Position numbers and translations under genes: made by a program
The notes under the pieces: model-generated
Databases searched by the model: none
Seen by the model: only the letters and a program-made list of their open reading frames with translations
What the model was told of the DNA's origin: nothing
NCBI GenBank assembly: GCA_905216195.1
Contig: CAJMSX010000050.1
Coordinates: forward strand, 1-26,208
Length of the DNA stretch: 26,208 nt
Reading direction: 5' to 3'
Source: an uncultured bacterium
GTDB lineage: Bacteria > Bacteroidota > Bacteroidia > Bacteroidales > Marinifilaceae
Shown here: in pieces, positions 15,928-23,246 of the stretch
How positions within the stretch are numbered: position 1 is the first letter of the stretch
Layout of the letters: every line of letters starts with the position of its first letter

Positions 15928-17067
15928 ATGGATTTTTCATTATCTAAAAAAGAAATATTATTCCGGCAGATGATCCGGGAATTCGCCGAAAAAGAGGTAA
16001 AACCTCTGGCGGCTGAAGTCGATGAAGAAGAACGTTTCCCGCTGGAAACGGTAGAAAAAATGGCAAAATTGGGGTTGATGGGCATCCCTTTTCCCGTAGA
16101 ATACGGAGGCGGAGGAGGGAATAATTTGTTGTATTCCATGGCTGTGGAAGAATTGTCGCGGGTATGTGCTACGACCGGGGTCATTGTTTCGGCCCACACT
16201 TCTTTGTGCGTATCTCCGATCTATGAATTCGGTACGGAAGAACAAAAACAAAAATATATGCCGAAATTATGTTCCGGGGAATGGATCGGAGCTTTCGGAC
16301 TTACCGAGCCGAATGCGGGGACGGATGCTTCTGCTCAGCAGACGATGGCGGTGTTGGAAGGCGATAATTACATTTTGAACGGTTCCAAGATTTTTATTAC
16401 CAATGCAGCTTACGCTCAGGTATATATCGTTATGGCTATGACGGATAAATCCCAGGGAACCCGGGGAATTTCCGCCTTTATCGTGGAAAGGGATTTCCCC
16501 GGCTTTTCGATTGGTAAAAAGGAAAAGAAGATGGGAATCCGGGGATCGGCGACCTGCGAGCTGATTTTTGAAAATTGCGTGGTTCCCAAGACCAATCTGT
16601 TAGGAAAATTGGGCGGAGGATTCGGTTTGGCGATGAAAACACTGGACGGCGGCCGCATCGGCATTGCTTCCCAGGCTTTAGGTATTGCTCAGGGAGCCAT
16701 GGATGAAACCGCACGTTATGTGAAAGAAAGGAAACAGTTCGGGAAAGCTATCGGACAATTCCAGAATACGCAATTCCAGTTGGCCGATCTTCAGACGAAG
16801 ATCCAGGCAGCCCGTCTGTTGGTATATAGCGCCGCTTTTAAAAAAGACCGGAAATTACCTTATTCGGTGGATGCCGCTCAGGCGAAATTATTTGCTGCCG
16901 AAACGGCCATGGAAATGACGACGAAAGCCGTGCAATTCCACGGTGGATACGGTTATACCCGGGAGTATCCGGTGGAAAGAATGATGCGGGATGCCAAGAT
17001 TACGGAGATTTACGAAGGTACGTCGGAAGTACAGCGTATGGTGATCGCCGGAAACTTATTGAAGTGA
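15928..17067 (+). CDS. bcd: Acyl-CoA dehydrogenase (butyryl-CoA dehydrogenase)
   Basis: This FAD enzyme reduces crotonyl-CoA to butyryl-CoA with electrons from the neighbouring Etf. The start at 15928 gives 379 residues, the usual length for short-chain acyl-CoA dehydrogenases; an upstream non-ATG start is unlikely. The catalytic base is E363 in IYEGTSEVQR. The family signatures GAFGLTEPNAGTDAS and QFHGGYGYTREYPVERMMRD are present. With etfB and etfA directly downstream it probably forms a Bcd-Etf complex, which in anaerobes can couple crotonyl-CoA reduction to reduction of ferredoxin. The C4 substrate is inferred from context. Confidence 0.94.
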   Translation: MDFSLSKKEILFRQMIREFAEKEVKPLAAEVDEEERFPLETVEKMAKLGLMGIPFPVEYGGGGGNNLLYSMAVEELSRVCATTGVIVSAHTSLCVSPIYEFGTEEQKQKYMPKLCSGEWIGAFGLTEPNAGTDASAQQTMAVLEGDNYILNGSKIFITNAAYAQVYIVMAMTDKSQGTRGISAFIVERDFPGFSIGKKEKKMGIRGSATCELIFENCVVPKTNLLGKLGGGFGLAMKTLDGGRIGIASQALGIAQGAMDETARYVKERKQFGKAIGQFQNTQFQLADLQTKIQAARLLVYSAAFKKDRKLPYSVDAAQAKLFAAETAMEMTTKAVQFHGGYGYTREYPVERMMRDAKITEIYEGTSEVQRMVIAGNLLK

Positions 17068-17090
17068 AATAATTAATAAAAAGAATGCAT

Positions 17091-17873
17091 ATGAACATTA
17101 TAGTTTGTATAAAACAAGTGCCGGATACGACGGAAATCAAACTGGATCCTGCGACAGGTACCATGATACGGGACGGGGTACCGAGTATTATGAATCCCGA
17201 TGATAAGGGCGGTTTGGAAATGGCTTTGCAATTGAAGGATAAATACGGAGCTCATGTCACGGTAATTACTATGGGACCTCCTCAGGCCGACGATATTCTG
17301 AGGGAAGCGTTTGCCATGGGAGCCGACCGGGCTATTCACCTGAGCGACCGGAAATTTGCCGGCGCCGATACCTTAGCTACTTCTCATGCTATTGCGGGAG
17401 CGTTACGGATGTTGGAATACGATCTGATCATCACGGGACGGCAAGCTATCGACGGGGATACGGCTCAGGTAGGACCTCAGATTGCCGAGCATTTGGACTT
17501 ACCTCAGGTTACGTATGTAGAAGGATTGGAATACGACGGGGAGAAAACCTTTACCATTAAAAGGGCGACCGAAGAAGGTTATCAGTTGGTAGAAACGGAA
17601 GGTCCTTGTGTGATTACCGTATTGGCTACGGCCAATAAAGCCCGTTATATGTCGGTACGGGGAATTGTGGAGGCGTATGACCGGGAAGTGGAAGTGTGGA
17701 ATTTCAGCCACATCCGGGCGGAGGAGTGTACGTTAGGATTGAACGGTTCGCCGACGCGTGTGTTTAAGTCCTTTACGAAGGGGGCTAAAGCTGCGGGACA
17801 AATCTACGAAGTAGAACCGGAAGAAGCTGCCGATATTATCCTGCGAAAGCTGAAAGAAAAGTTTATTATTTAA
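17091..17873 (+). CDS. etfB: Electron transfer flavoprotein, beta subunit
   Basis: EtfB carries one flavin and, in bifurcating complexes, is where NADH delivers electrons. The protein has 260 residues when started at 17091 (MNIIVCIKQVPDTTEIKL, the usual family N-terminus); an ATG two codons upstream is the alternative. The IDGDTAQVGPQIAEHL segment at about residues 121-136 is typical of Etfs from anaerobes that work with Bcd. It lies directly between bcd and etfA. Whether this Etf bifurcates cannot be proven by eye, but the context of bcd, crt and hbd favours it. Confidence 0.94.
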   Translation: MNIIVCIKQVPDTTEIKLDPATGTMIRDGVPSIMNPDDKGGLEMALQLKDKYGAHVTVITMGPPQADDILREAFAMGADRAIHLSDRKFAGADTLATSHAIAGALRMLEYDLIITGRQAIDGDTAQVGPQIAEHLDLPQVTYVEGLEYDGEKTFTIKRATEEGYQLVETEGPCVITVLATANKARYMSVRGIVEAYDREVEVWNFSHIRAEECTLGLNGSPTRVFKSFTKGAKAAGQIYEVEPEEAADIILRKLKEKFII

Positions 17874-17908
17874 TTTCTCTCCGAAAGTTTCAACGATTAA
17901 TACAAGAT

Positions 17909-18907
17909 ATGATGGATAAATCTCAATATAAAGATGTCTATGTTTTTGCAGAGCAACGGGAAGGTATAATTCAGAATGTGGCTCTGGAGTTATTGGGGAA
18001 AGCCCGGGAGTTGGCCGGTCAGTTGGGGCAGAAAGTCTACGCTCTGTTGTTAGGGCATCAGATCGGGGGACTGGCACCGGAGTTGATTGCCTACGGGGCT
18101 GATACCGTATTGTGTGCGGATGATGCCGTACTCGAGAATTATACGACGGAAGCTTACGCTCAGGTAATTGCTCAAATTGTCCGGGAACGTAAACCTTCTA
18201 TATTGTTGTTGGGGGCTACGACTATCGGCCGGGATTTGGGACCCCGTTTATCTGCCCGCCTGGAAACGGGGCTCACAGCGGATTGTACCGGTCTGGATAT
18301 TTCTCCGGAGGGAGAATTGATGATGACTCGTCCTGCATTCGGCGGAAATCTGATGGCTACGATTTTATGTAAAGAGCACCGGCCTCAAATGTCTACCGTG
18401 CGGCCGGGAGTAATGCGCATGGGGACGAAGGATGCCGAACGCCGGGGAAATACGGAAAAGGTAATTCCCCAATTCGATGCGTCGAAATTCCGGGTAAAGA
18501 TATTGAAAACCGTGAAAGAACAGAAGAATCTGATCGATATCACCGAAGCGCGGATTCTGGTATCCGGCGGTCGGGGTGTGGGAAATCCGGAAGGTTTCCG
18601 TTTGCTGGAGGAGTTGGCGAAGACGATGGGAGCGGAGGTTTCGGCTTCCCGGGCCATGGTAGATGCCGGAGTGATGACCCACAACCGTCAGGTGGGACAG
18701 ACCGGAAAAACCGTTCGTCCCGATGTATATTTTGCCCTGGGGATTTCGGGGGCTATTCAGCATCTGGCGGGAATGGAGGAATCGGATTATATTATTGCTG
18801 TCAATAAGGACAAATATGCTCCGATTTTTAATGTTGCCGATCTGGGGATAGTGGGAGATGTCAAAAAGATTGTACCTTTGCTGACTGAAAAACTGAAGAA
18901 AAAATGA
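17909..18907 (+). CDS. etfA: Electron transfer flavoprotein, alpha subunit
   Basis: EtfA holds the FAD that passes electrons on to Bcd. It has 332 residues and lacks the N-terminal ferredoxin-like extension found in some clostridial EtfA proteins. The FAD-binding C-terminal domain is clear: SGGRGVGNPEGF, then GQTGKTVRPDVYFALGISGA and AVNKDKYAPIFNVADLGIVG. Two adjacent ATG codons (17909 and 17912) make the exact start uncertain by one residue. Its stop overlaps the crt start as ATGA, so crt is probably translated by re-initiation. Confidence 0.95.
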   Translation: MMDKSQYKDVYVFAEQREGIIQNVALELLGKARELAGQLGQKVYALLLGHQIGGLAPELIAYGADTVLCADDAVLENYTTEAYAQVIAQIVRERKPSILLLGATTIGRDLGPRLSARLETGLTADCTGLDISPEGELMMTRPAFGGNLMATILCKEHRPQMSTVRPGVMRMGTKDAERRGNTEKVIPQFDASKFRVKILKTVKEQKNLIDITEARILVSGGRGVGNPEGFRLLEELAKTMGAEVSASRAMVDAGVMTHNRQVGQTGKTVRPDVYFALGISGAIQHLAGMEESDYIIAVNKDKYAPIFNVADLGIVGDVKKIVPLLTEKLKKK

Positions 18908-19683
18908 AAGAAGCGGCATTGATTTCCGAACGCCGGGGGCCTGTGTGCGTGGTGACCATCAATCGTCCCGATACTCTGAATGCGTTAAATTCCGAGTTGT
19001 TACGGGAGTTGGGAGAGTTGTTCGTGCAATTGGAAAAGGAAAAAGAAATTTATGTGGTCATTCTGACGGGAACCGGACGTTCGTTTGTTGCCGGAGCGGA
19101 TATAACCGAAATGTGGGAAAAGGATGCCGGAGCGGGAAAAATTTTCGGAGAGCTGGGAGCTTCCGTATTCCGGCGGATTGAATTGTCGGATAAAATCGTT
19201 ATTGCAGCGGTAAACGGTTACGCTTTAGGAGGCGGTTGCGAACTGGCACTGGCTTGTGATCTTCGGATTGCATCTACGAAAGCTAAGTTTGCCCAACCGG
19301 AGACCGGTCTGGGAATTATTCCCGGTTTTTCCGGTACCCAGCGTTTACCCCGTCTGATCGGTTTGGGGAAAGCTAAGGAGTTGATCTTTACCGGGGATGT
19401 GGTAGATGGGACGGAAGCGTTTCGTATCGGGTTAGTCAATCGGGTGACCCCTCCGGAAAAGTTAATGGACGAATGTCTGGAGATGGCGCAAAAAATCGCA
19501 TCGAAGGCTCCGATTGCTTTAAGGTATGCGAAAGAAGCGATAAATCGGGGAATCGAAACGGATTTGGAAAGCGGAATGCAGTTGGAAAATAGTCTTTTCG
19601 GTCTTTGTTTCGCTACCCGGGATCAGAAAGAAGGCATGCAAGCTTTTCTGAAAAAGGAAAAAAATGAATTTAAAAATCAGTAA
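18904..19683 (+). CDS. crt: Enoyl-CoA hydratase / 3-hydroxybutyryl-CoA dehydratase
   Basis: This is a crotonase-family enzyme of 259 residues that interconverts 3-hydroxybutyryl-CoA and crotonyl-CoA. The two catalytic glutamates fit E113 (in GGGCELALACDLR) and E133 (in AQPETGLGIIPG), and the oxyanion-hole segments are AGADI and ALGGG. The PGFSGTQRLPR run is typical of crotonases. It overlaps etfA by four bases and precedes hbd, so with Hbd it supplies crotonyl-CoA from acetoacetyl-CoA. The basic lysine route does not strictly need this branch. Confidence 0.93.
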   Translation: MKEAALISERRGPVCVVTINRPDTLNALNSELLRELGELFVQLEKEKEIYVVILTGTGRSFVAGADITEMWEKDAGAGKIFGELGASVFRRIELSDKIVIAAVNGYALGGGCELALACDLRIASTKAKFAQPETGLGIIPGFSGTQRLPRLIGLGKAKELIFTGDVVDGTEAFRIGLVNRVTPPEKLMDECLEMAQKIASKAPIALRYAKEAINRGIETDLESGMQLENSLFGLCFATRDQKEGMQAFLKKEKNEFKNQ

Positions 19684-19697
19684 ATCATTAAAAACAA

Positions 19698-20552
19698 ATG
19701 ACTATGAAAGTTTGTGTAGTAGGAACAGGTACCATGGGAAACGGAGTTGCCCAGGTATTTGCCCAGGCCGGCTTTGAGGTATTGCTGAAAGGTCGTTCGG
19801 AAGCTTCTTTGGCAAAAGCCCGCCAAGCGATAGATAAAAATCTTTCCCGTATGGTGGAGAAGGGAAAGCTTGAAGTTTCCGTGAAAGACGAAGTTCAGGC
19901 CCGGATAAAAGATACGCTTGACTACGAGGATTGTAAAGAATCCGATCTGATCGTGGAAGCCATAGCCGAAGATATGGAAATCAAGAAAGAAATATTCCGT
20001 ACTCTCGATCGTATTTGTAAGCCTGAGGCTATCTTAGCGACGAATACCTCCTCCCTTTCCATTACGGAAGTTGCTGCTGTAACGAACCGTCCGGGCCGGG
20101 TGATCGGTATGCATTTTTTCAATCCGGTTCCCGCCATGAAGTTGGTGGAAGTGATCAAAGGACAATTGACTTTACCCGAGGTTCATGAAAAAGTATTGGA
20201 AATTTCCCGCCAGTTGGGTAAGGTACCGGTAAGTGTGGACGAAGCTCCGGGTTTTGTAGTCAATCGGATTCTGATTCCGATGATCAACGAGGGGATCGGT
20301 ATATTGGCTGATGGAGTGGCTACCCGGGAGGAAATCGATGAAGCCATGAAGTTGGGAGCCAATCATCCGATGGGTCCTCTGGCTTTGGGAGACCTTATCG
20401 GATTGGATGTTTGCCTGGCTATTATGGAAGTGTTGTACCGGGAATTCGGAGATGATAAATACCGGGCCCATCCGTTGTTGCGAAAGATGGTGCGGGCCAA
20501 TTTACTGGGACGTAAAACGGGAGTCGGATTTTACGATTACCGGAGTAAATAA
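19698..20552 (+). CDS. hbd: 3-hydroxybutyryl-CoA dehydrogenase
   Basis: Hbd reduces acetoacetyl-CoA to 3-hydroxybutyryl-CoA with NAD(P)H. The protein has 284 residues, or 282 from the second ATG at 19704. The Rossmann site VCVVGTGTMGNGVAQVFAQ lies at the N-terminus, the catalytic region GMHFFNPVPAMKLVEV is at about residues 137-152, and the C-terminal dimer domain carries NHPMGPLALGDLIGLDV. It is the last gene of the run and is followed by a strong terminator. Together with Crt it lets acetoacetyl-CoA released by the CoA-transferase be reduced to butyrate. The thiolase that would split it to acetyl-CoA is not in the window. Confidence 0.95.
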   Translation: MTMKVCVVGTGTMGNGVAQVFAQAGFEVLLKGRSEASLAKARQAIDKNLSRMVEKGKLEVSVKDEVQARIKDTLDYEDCKESDLIVEAIAEDMEIKKEIFRTLDRICKPEAILATNTSSLSITEVAAVTNRPGRVIGMHFFNPVPAMKLVEVIKGQLTLPEVHEKVLEISRQLGKVPVSVDEAPGFVVNRILIPMINEGIGILADGVATREEIDEAMKLGANHPMGPLALGDLIGLDVCLAIMEVLYREFGDDKYRAHPLLRKMVRANLLGRKTGVGFYDYRSK

Positions 20553-20921
20553 ACAGAAAACAAGTAAAAAACAATAAGATATCCTGGAATTGAACCGGAG
20601 TTGCCGGAAGATCCAAAATTAATTTAGGCTGTCCGGATTTTCGGCCTCAGGTGATACAGACAGGATAAAACGGGAGAATGAATATTCTTCTGGAAACGGG
20701 GTTGGGGATTTTTTCCCCACATCCCGTTTCCTTTTTCCTCACTTTTCCTCACATATTTCCAGAATTGAAAAAATAATGTATTGATAGATAATGTTTTACC
20801 TGTTTTGCGAGCGAGTGGCACGAGCTTTGTCTATTTCTTTTAAAAAGTCTGATAAATTCTTTTAGTCATCGGACTTGGCCATTGGAATGTAATAAAAATT
20901 AATCGTTAAAACAGAAAAAAT
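20553..20921. other. Gene-free gap holding the operon terminator
   Basis: These 369 bases separate hbd from the lipoprotein gene. The middle holds the terminator at 20692-20736. The distal 180 bases are AT-rich and should contain the promoter of the lipoprotein gene, but no clean TTTG/TAnnTTTG pair is visible; the nearest is TTTG at 20826-20829 with TAAATTCT at 20853-20860. A 65-codon minus-strand frame here runs through the terminator and is not considered a gene. Confidence 0.6.
20692..20736 (+). terminator. Rho-independent terminator of the lysine-butyrate operon
   Basis: GGAAACGGG (20692-20700) pairs with CCCGTTTCC (20723-20731), and inside it TGGGGA (20703-20708) pairs with TCCCCA (20714-20719) around a loop of five T. 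Five T residues follow the stem directly. The hairpin lies about 140 bases after hbd. Confidence 0.88.
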
Positions 20922-21800
20922 ATGAAAAGGGTTGTAATTTTTGCCGGAATCGGCATTTTGGTATTTTTATTAAGCGGGTGCGTAGAAAAGTCGGAGAAAT
21001 ATAAAAATTTGCAGGCACGTTTGGATTCGCTTAGTGTAGTTTCTACTCAGCAGAACCAGGAGATGGAAGAGTTGTTTGCCGGATTGAATGAAGTATCGGC
21101 CGGTATGCAGTCCCTCCGGGAAGCAGAAAATTTGTTGACCCTTCAAGCGGCAGCCGAGAATAACAGCAATAAATCCAAAAAGCAGATCGAATTGCTGAAA
21201 AGGGACATTCAGGCTCTCAAAGATGCCATCGAAGGTTATAAAAGCCAGATCAGTAAGCTGAATAAGAAAAATAAATATCAATCGGCAGAATTTAAAAAAT
21301 TAATTGCGGGCTTGAATGAAGAACTGGAACAGAGAAGTCAGAAAATTGCTGAAATAACCAATCAGCTGGCTGAAAGGGATAAGCAACTGGTACAGAAAAG
21401 CCAGGAAATCGCGGTGTTGAATCAGAATGTGGATTCTTTGAATCAGGAGACGGCTACTCAGAAAGAGACCATCTCTCAACAGGACCAGAAAATACATTTG
21501 GCCAATTATTTGGTAGGGACCCGCAAAGAATTGAAAACGGCTCACGTGATCTCCCGCCAGGGTATTTTCTGTCCGCCTATCGTTTCTTCTCAGGCGCAGT
21601 CTGCCAACTTCCACAGTTTGGATATACGGGAGATGAAATCGATTCCTTTGAATAGCAAAAAAGCTAAGGTGTTGTCCGTACATCCGAAAGATTCTTACGT
21701 CCTCGAAACGGATAATGACGGTCAGTTGACTTTGAAAATCAATGATGAAAACTCTTTCTGGAATCAGACTAAGTACTTAGTGGTAATGATTGCGGGATAA
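20922..21800 (+). CDS. Coiled-coil lipoprotein, possibly Cbp1-like adhesin
   Basis: This is a predicted lipoprotein of 292 residues. The signal peptide ends in a lipobox, LLSGC, with the lipidated cysteine at C20. Residues about 24-195 are dominated by charged and leucine heptads with repeated EI..LNQ and QKSQEI phrases, a long coiled coil. The last 90 residues form a small beta-rich domain that begins near NYLVGTRKELK and includes IFCPPIVSS. The overall layout resembles Bacteroidales proteins named Cbp1-family collagen-binding adhesins; I recall this by architecture and have not checked it. It is a single-gene unit with terminators after it. Confidence 0.75.
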   Translation: MKRVVIFAGIGILVFLLSGCVEKSEKYKNLQARLDSLSVVSTQQNQEMEELFAGLNEVSAGMQSLREAENLLTLQAAAENNSNKSKKQIELLKRDIQALKDAIEGYKSQISKLNKKNKYQSAEFKKLIAGLNEELEQRSQKIAEITNQLAERDKQLVQKSQEIAVLNQNVDSLNQETATQKETISQQDQKIHLANYLVGTRKELKTAHVISRQGIFCPPIVSSQAQSANFHSLDIREMKSIPLNSKKAKVLSVHPKDSYVLETDNDGQLTLKINDENSFWNQTKYLVVMIAG

Positions 21801-21829
21801 TAATTTTACACATTCCAATTTTCAGTGAC

Positions 21830-21868
21830 AGAGGGTGTCCGGATTCATTTCGGAGCCCTCTCTTTTTG
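21830..21868 (+). terminator. Terminator after the lipoprotein gene
   Basis: AGAGGG (21830-21835) pairs with CCCTCT (21856-21861), with an inner TCCG/CGGA pair, and is followed by CTTTTT. It lies about 30 bases after the lipoprotein stop. Confidence 0.75.
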
Positions 21869-21878
21869 GTGAGAACGA

Positions 21879-21914
21879 AAACCGGTAGACGATTCCTACC
21901 GGTTTGTGTTTTCT
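21879..21914 (+). terminator. Second hairpin after the lipoprotein gene
   Basis: AAACCGGTAG (21879-21888) is a perfect complement of CTACCGGTTT (21896-21905) across the seven-base loop ACGATTC. The tail GTGTTTTC is moderately T-rich. It is probably a backup terminator in tandem with the one just upstream. Confidence 0.55.
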
Positions 21915-21989
21915 GGCGGTTATTCCTTTACCGATAAAAAAGAGAGTCTGCGTGGTTTTTCGGGAAAGTAAAGGGAATATTTTTAATCT

Positions 21990-22023
21990 TTTGAGGGATA
22001 TATTAACGTATTTATTATTTTTG
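21990..22023 (+). promoter_or_regulatory. Bacteroidetes-type promoter of the secreted hydrolase gene
   Basis: A -33 TTTG lies at 21990-21993 and a -7 TATTTTTG (matching TAnnTTTG) at 22016-22023, with 22 bases between. Transcription would start about 55-60 bases before the ATG at 22088. Confidence 0.6.
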
Positions 22024-22087
22024 CGCTTAACGGATCGGAGGTCTGTGTCCGTTTTATACTCATTTTTGATTAATAACTGCTAAAACC

Positions 22088-23173
22088 ATGCTGATGAAAT
22101 TTTGTTTGAACTTCTTTCTGGCAGGTCTGTTGACATTCGGTTGTCTGTGGGCCAGTGCTCAGGAAAATGCCGATATCGATCGGCAATTGAAACGCTTGAA
22201 CCGGACCCAGGACGGTTTTTCTCATTCCTTCGACGAAGTGATGAAGAAAATAGATGATGTATTGTGGTATGAGAAAGTGGGAGATGTAGCTTATGTAGAT
22301 AAAGTTTTTCTTTGCGGTCCACCCAGCGCCAAGAAACCGAATCCCACGGCTATGGGAGTAAACAATCCGTTGAAGTTCTGGGCGTATGTCTTTATCCCCA
22401 AAAGTATCGATCCGGAGAAGAAATATCCGCTGATGGTATTTGCGCACAGCGGGGTACATGCCGATTTTTCGACTTATTACGCTCATATCGTAAGGGAATT
22501 GTTAGCACAGGAATATATTATCGTTGCGGCAGAATACCGGGGAAGTACGGGTTACGGAGCGGGTACATACAATCAGATCGATTATGGTGGGCTGGAAAAT
22601 CAGGATGTGTATGAGAGCGGTCGGTACATGATCGAGAATTACGGTTTCGTGGATAAAAACCGGGTAGGTATTATGGGGTGGAGTCACGGCGGAATGATTA
22701 CTTTGATGAATCTGATGACTTATCCCGGAGAATACAAATGTGGCTTTGCCGGAGTTCCGGTAAGCGACGTCATCGCCCGTATGGGGTATGCGGAGGACAG
22801 TTACCGGGAAATGTTTAAACGGGATATCGGGAAAAGTGCCCGGGATAATATAGCTGAGTATAAAAGACGTTCTCCCGTTTGGAATGCCGAAAAACTGAAG
22901 GATCCGGTATTGATTCATACGAATACCAGCGATGACGATGTATTTGTGATCGAAGTGGAACATCTGATACGGGCCTTGAAAGCAGAAGGCAAGAAATTCG
23001 ATTATAAGATTTTCCAGGAGGCGCCGGGCGGTCATTCTTTCGACCGGATCGATAGCCGGGGTGCTTCGGAGATTCGTTACGATATCTATAAATATCTGGA
23101 GAAATACCTTAAACCGTCGAAACCTTTCCGTTCAGTGAAAGATGTGAGAAAAGCGGCTTATCGTTTCAATTGA
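22088..23173 (+). CDS. Secreted alpha/beta hydrolase, prolyl oligopeptidase-like
   Basis: This is an exported hydrolase of 361 residues with a signal peptide ending near WASAQ (about residue 25). The alpha/beta-hydrolase core resembles peptidase family S9. The nucleophile elbow GWSHGG puts the serine at S199, the acid is one of D282-D284 in TSDDDVF, and the histidine is H316 in GGHSFDR. The YRGSTGYGAG segment before the nucleophile is typical of S9 proteases. There is no beta-propeller domain, only about 70 extra residues before the catalytic domain, so it is not a full-length prolyl oligopeptidase. It may act as a peptidase or an esterase in the periplasm. A second ATG two codons in (22094) is an alternative start. 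Confidence 0.82.
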   Translation: MLMKFCLNFFLAGLLTFGCLWASAQENADIDRQLKRLNRTQDGFSHSFDEVMKKIDDVLWYEKVGDVAYVDKVFLCGPPSAKKPNPTAMGVNNPLKFWAYVFIPKSIDPEKKYPLMVFAHSGVHADFSTYYAHIVRELLAQEYIIVAAEYRGSTGYGAGTYNQIDYGGLENQDVYESGRYMIENYGFVDKNRVGIMGWSHGGMITLMNLMTYPGEYKCGFAGVPVSDVIARMGYAEDSYREMFKRDIGKSARDNIAEYKRRSPVWNAEKLKDPVLIHTNTSDDDVFVIEVEHLIRALKAEGKKFDYKIFQEAPGGHSFDRIDSRGASEIRYDIYKYLEKYLKPSKPFRSVKDVRKAAYRFN

Positions 23174-23194
23174 GCGTAAGACCCTTTCCATTTG

Positions 23195-23235
23195 CCCCCG
23201 AAAATCGATGTCCCTCTTTTCGGGGGTATTTTTAT
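23195..23235 (+). terminator. Terminator after the secreted hydrolase gene
   Basis: CCCCCGAAAA (23195-23204) is a perfect complement of TTTTCGGGGG (23217-23226) with a 12-base loop, followed by TATTTTTATTT. It sits between two convergent genes; the T tail is on the plus-strand side. Confidence 0.87.
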
Positions 23236-23246
23236 TTCGTTTCGTT

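Noticed and set aside
6007..20552. The lysine cluster as a previously unknown pathway
   Set aside because: Every enzyme step matches the established 3,5-diaminohexanoate route of lysine fermentation; only details of arrangement and the KamBC role remain open.
20624..20821. 65-codon minus-strand frame between hbd and the lipoprotein gene
   Set aside because: It reads through the hbd terminator hairpin, has no recognisable domain and shows a shadow-like composition.
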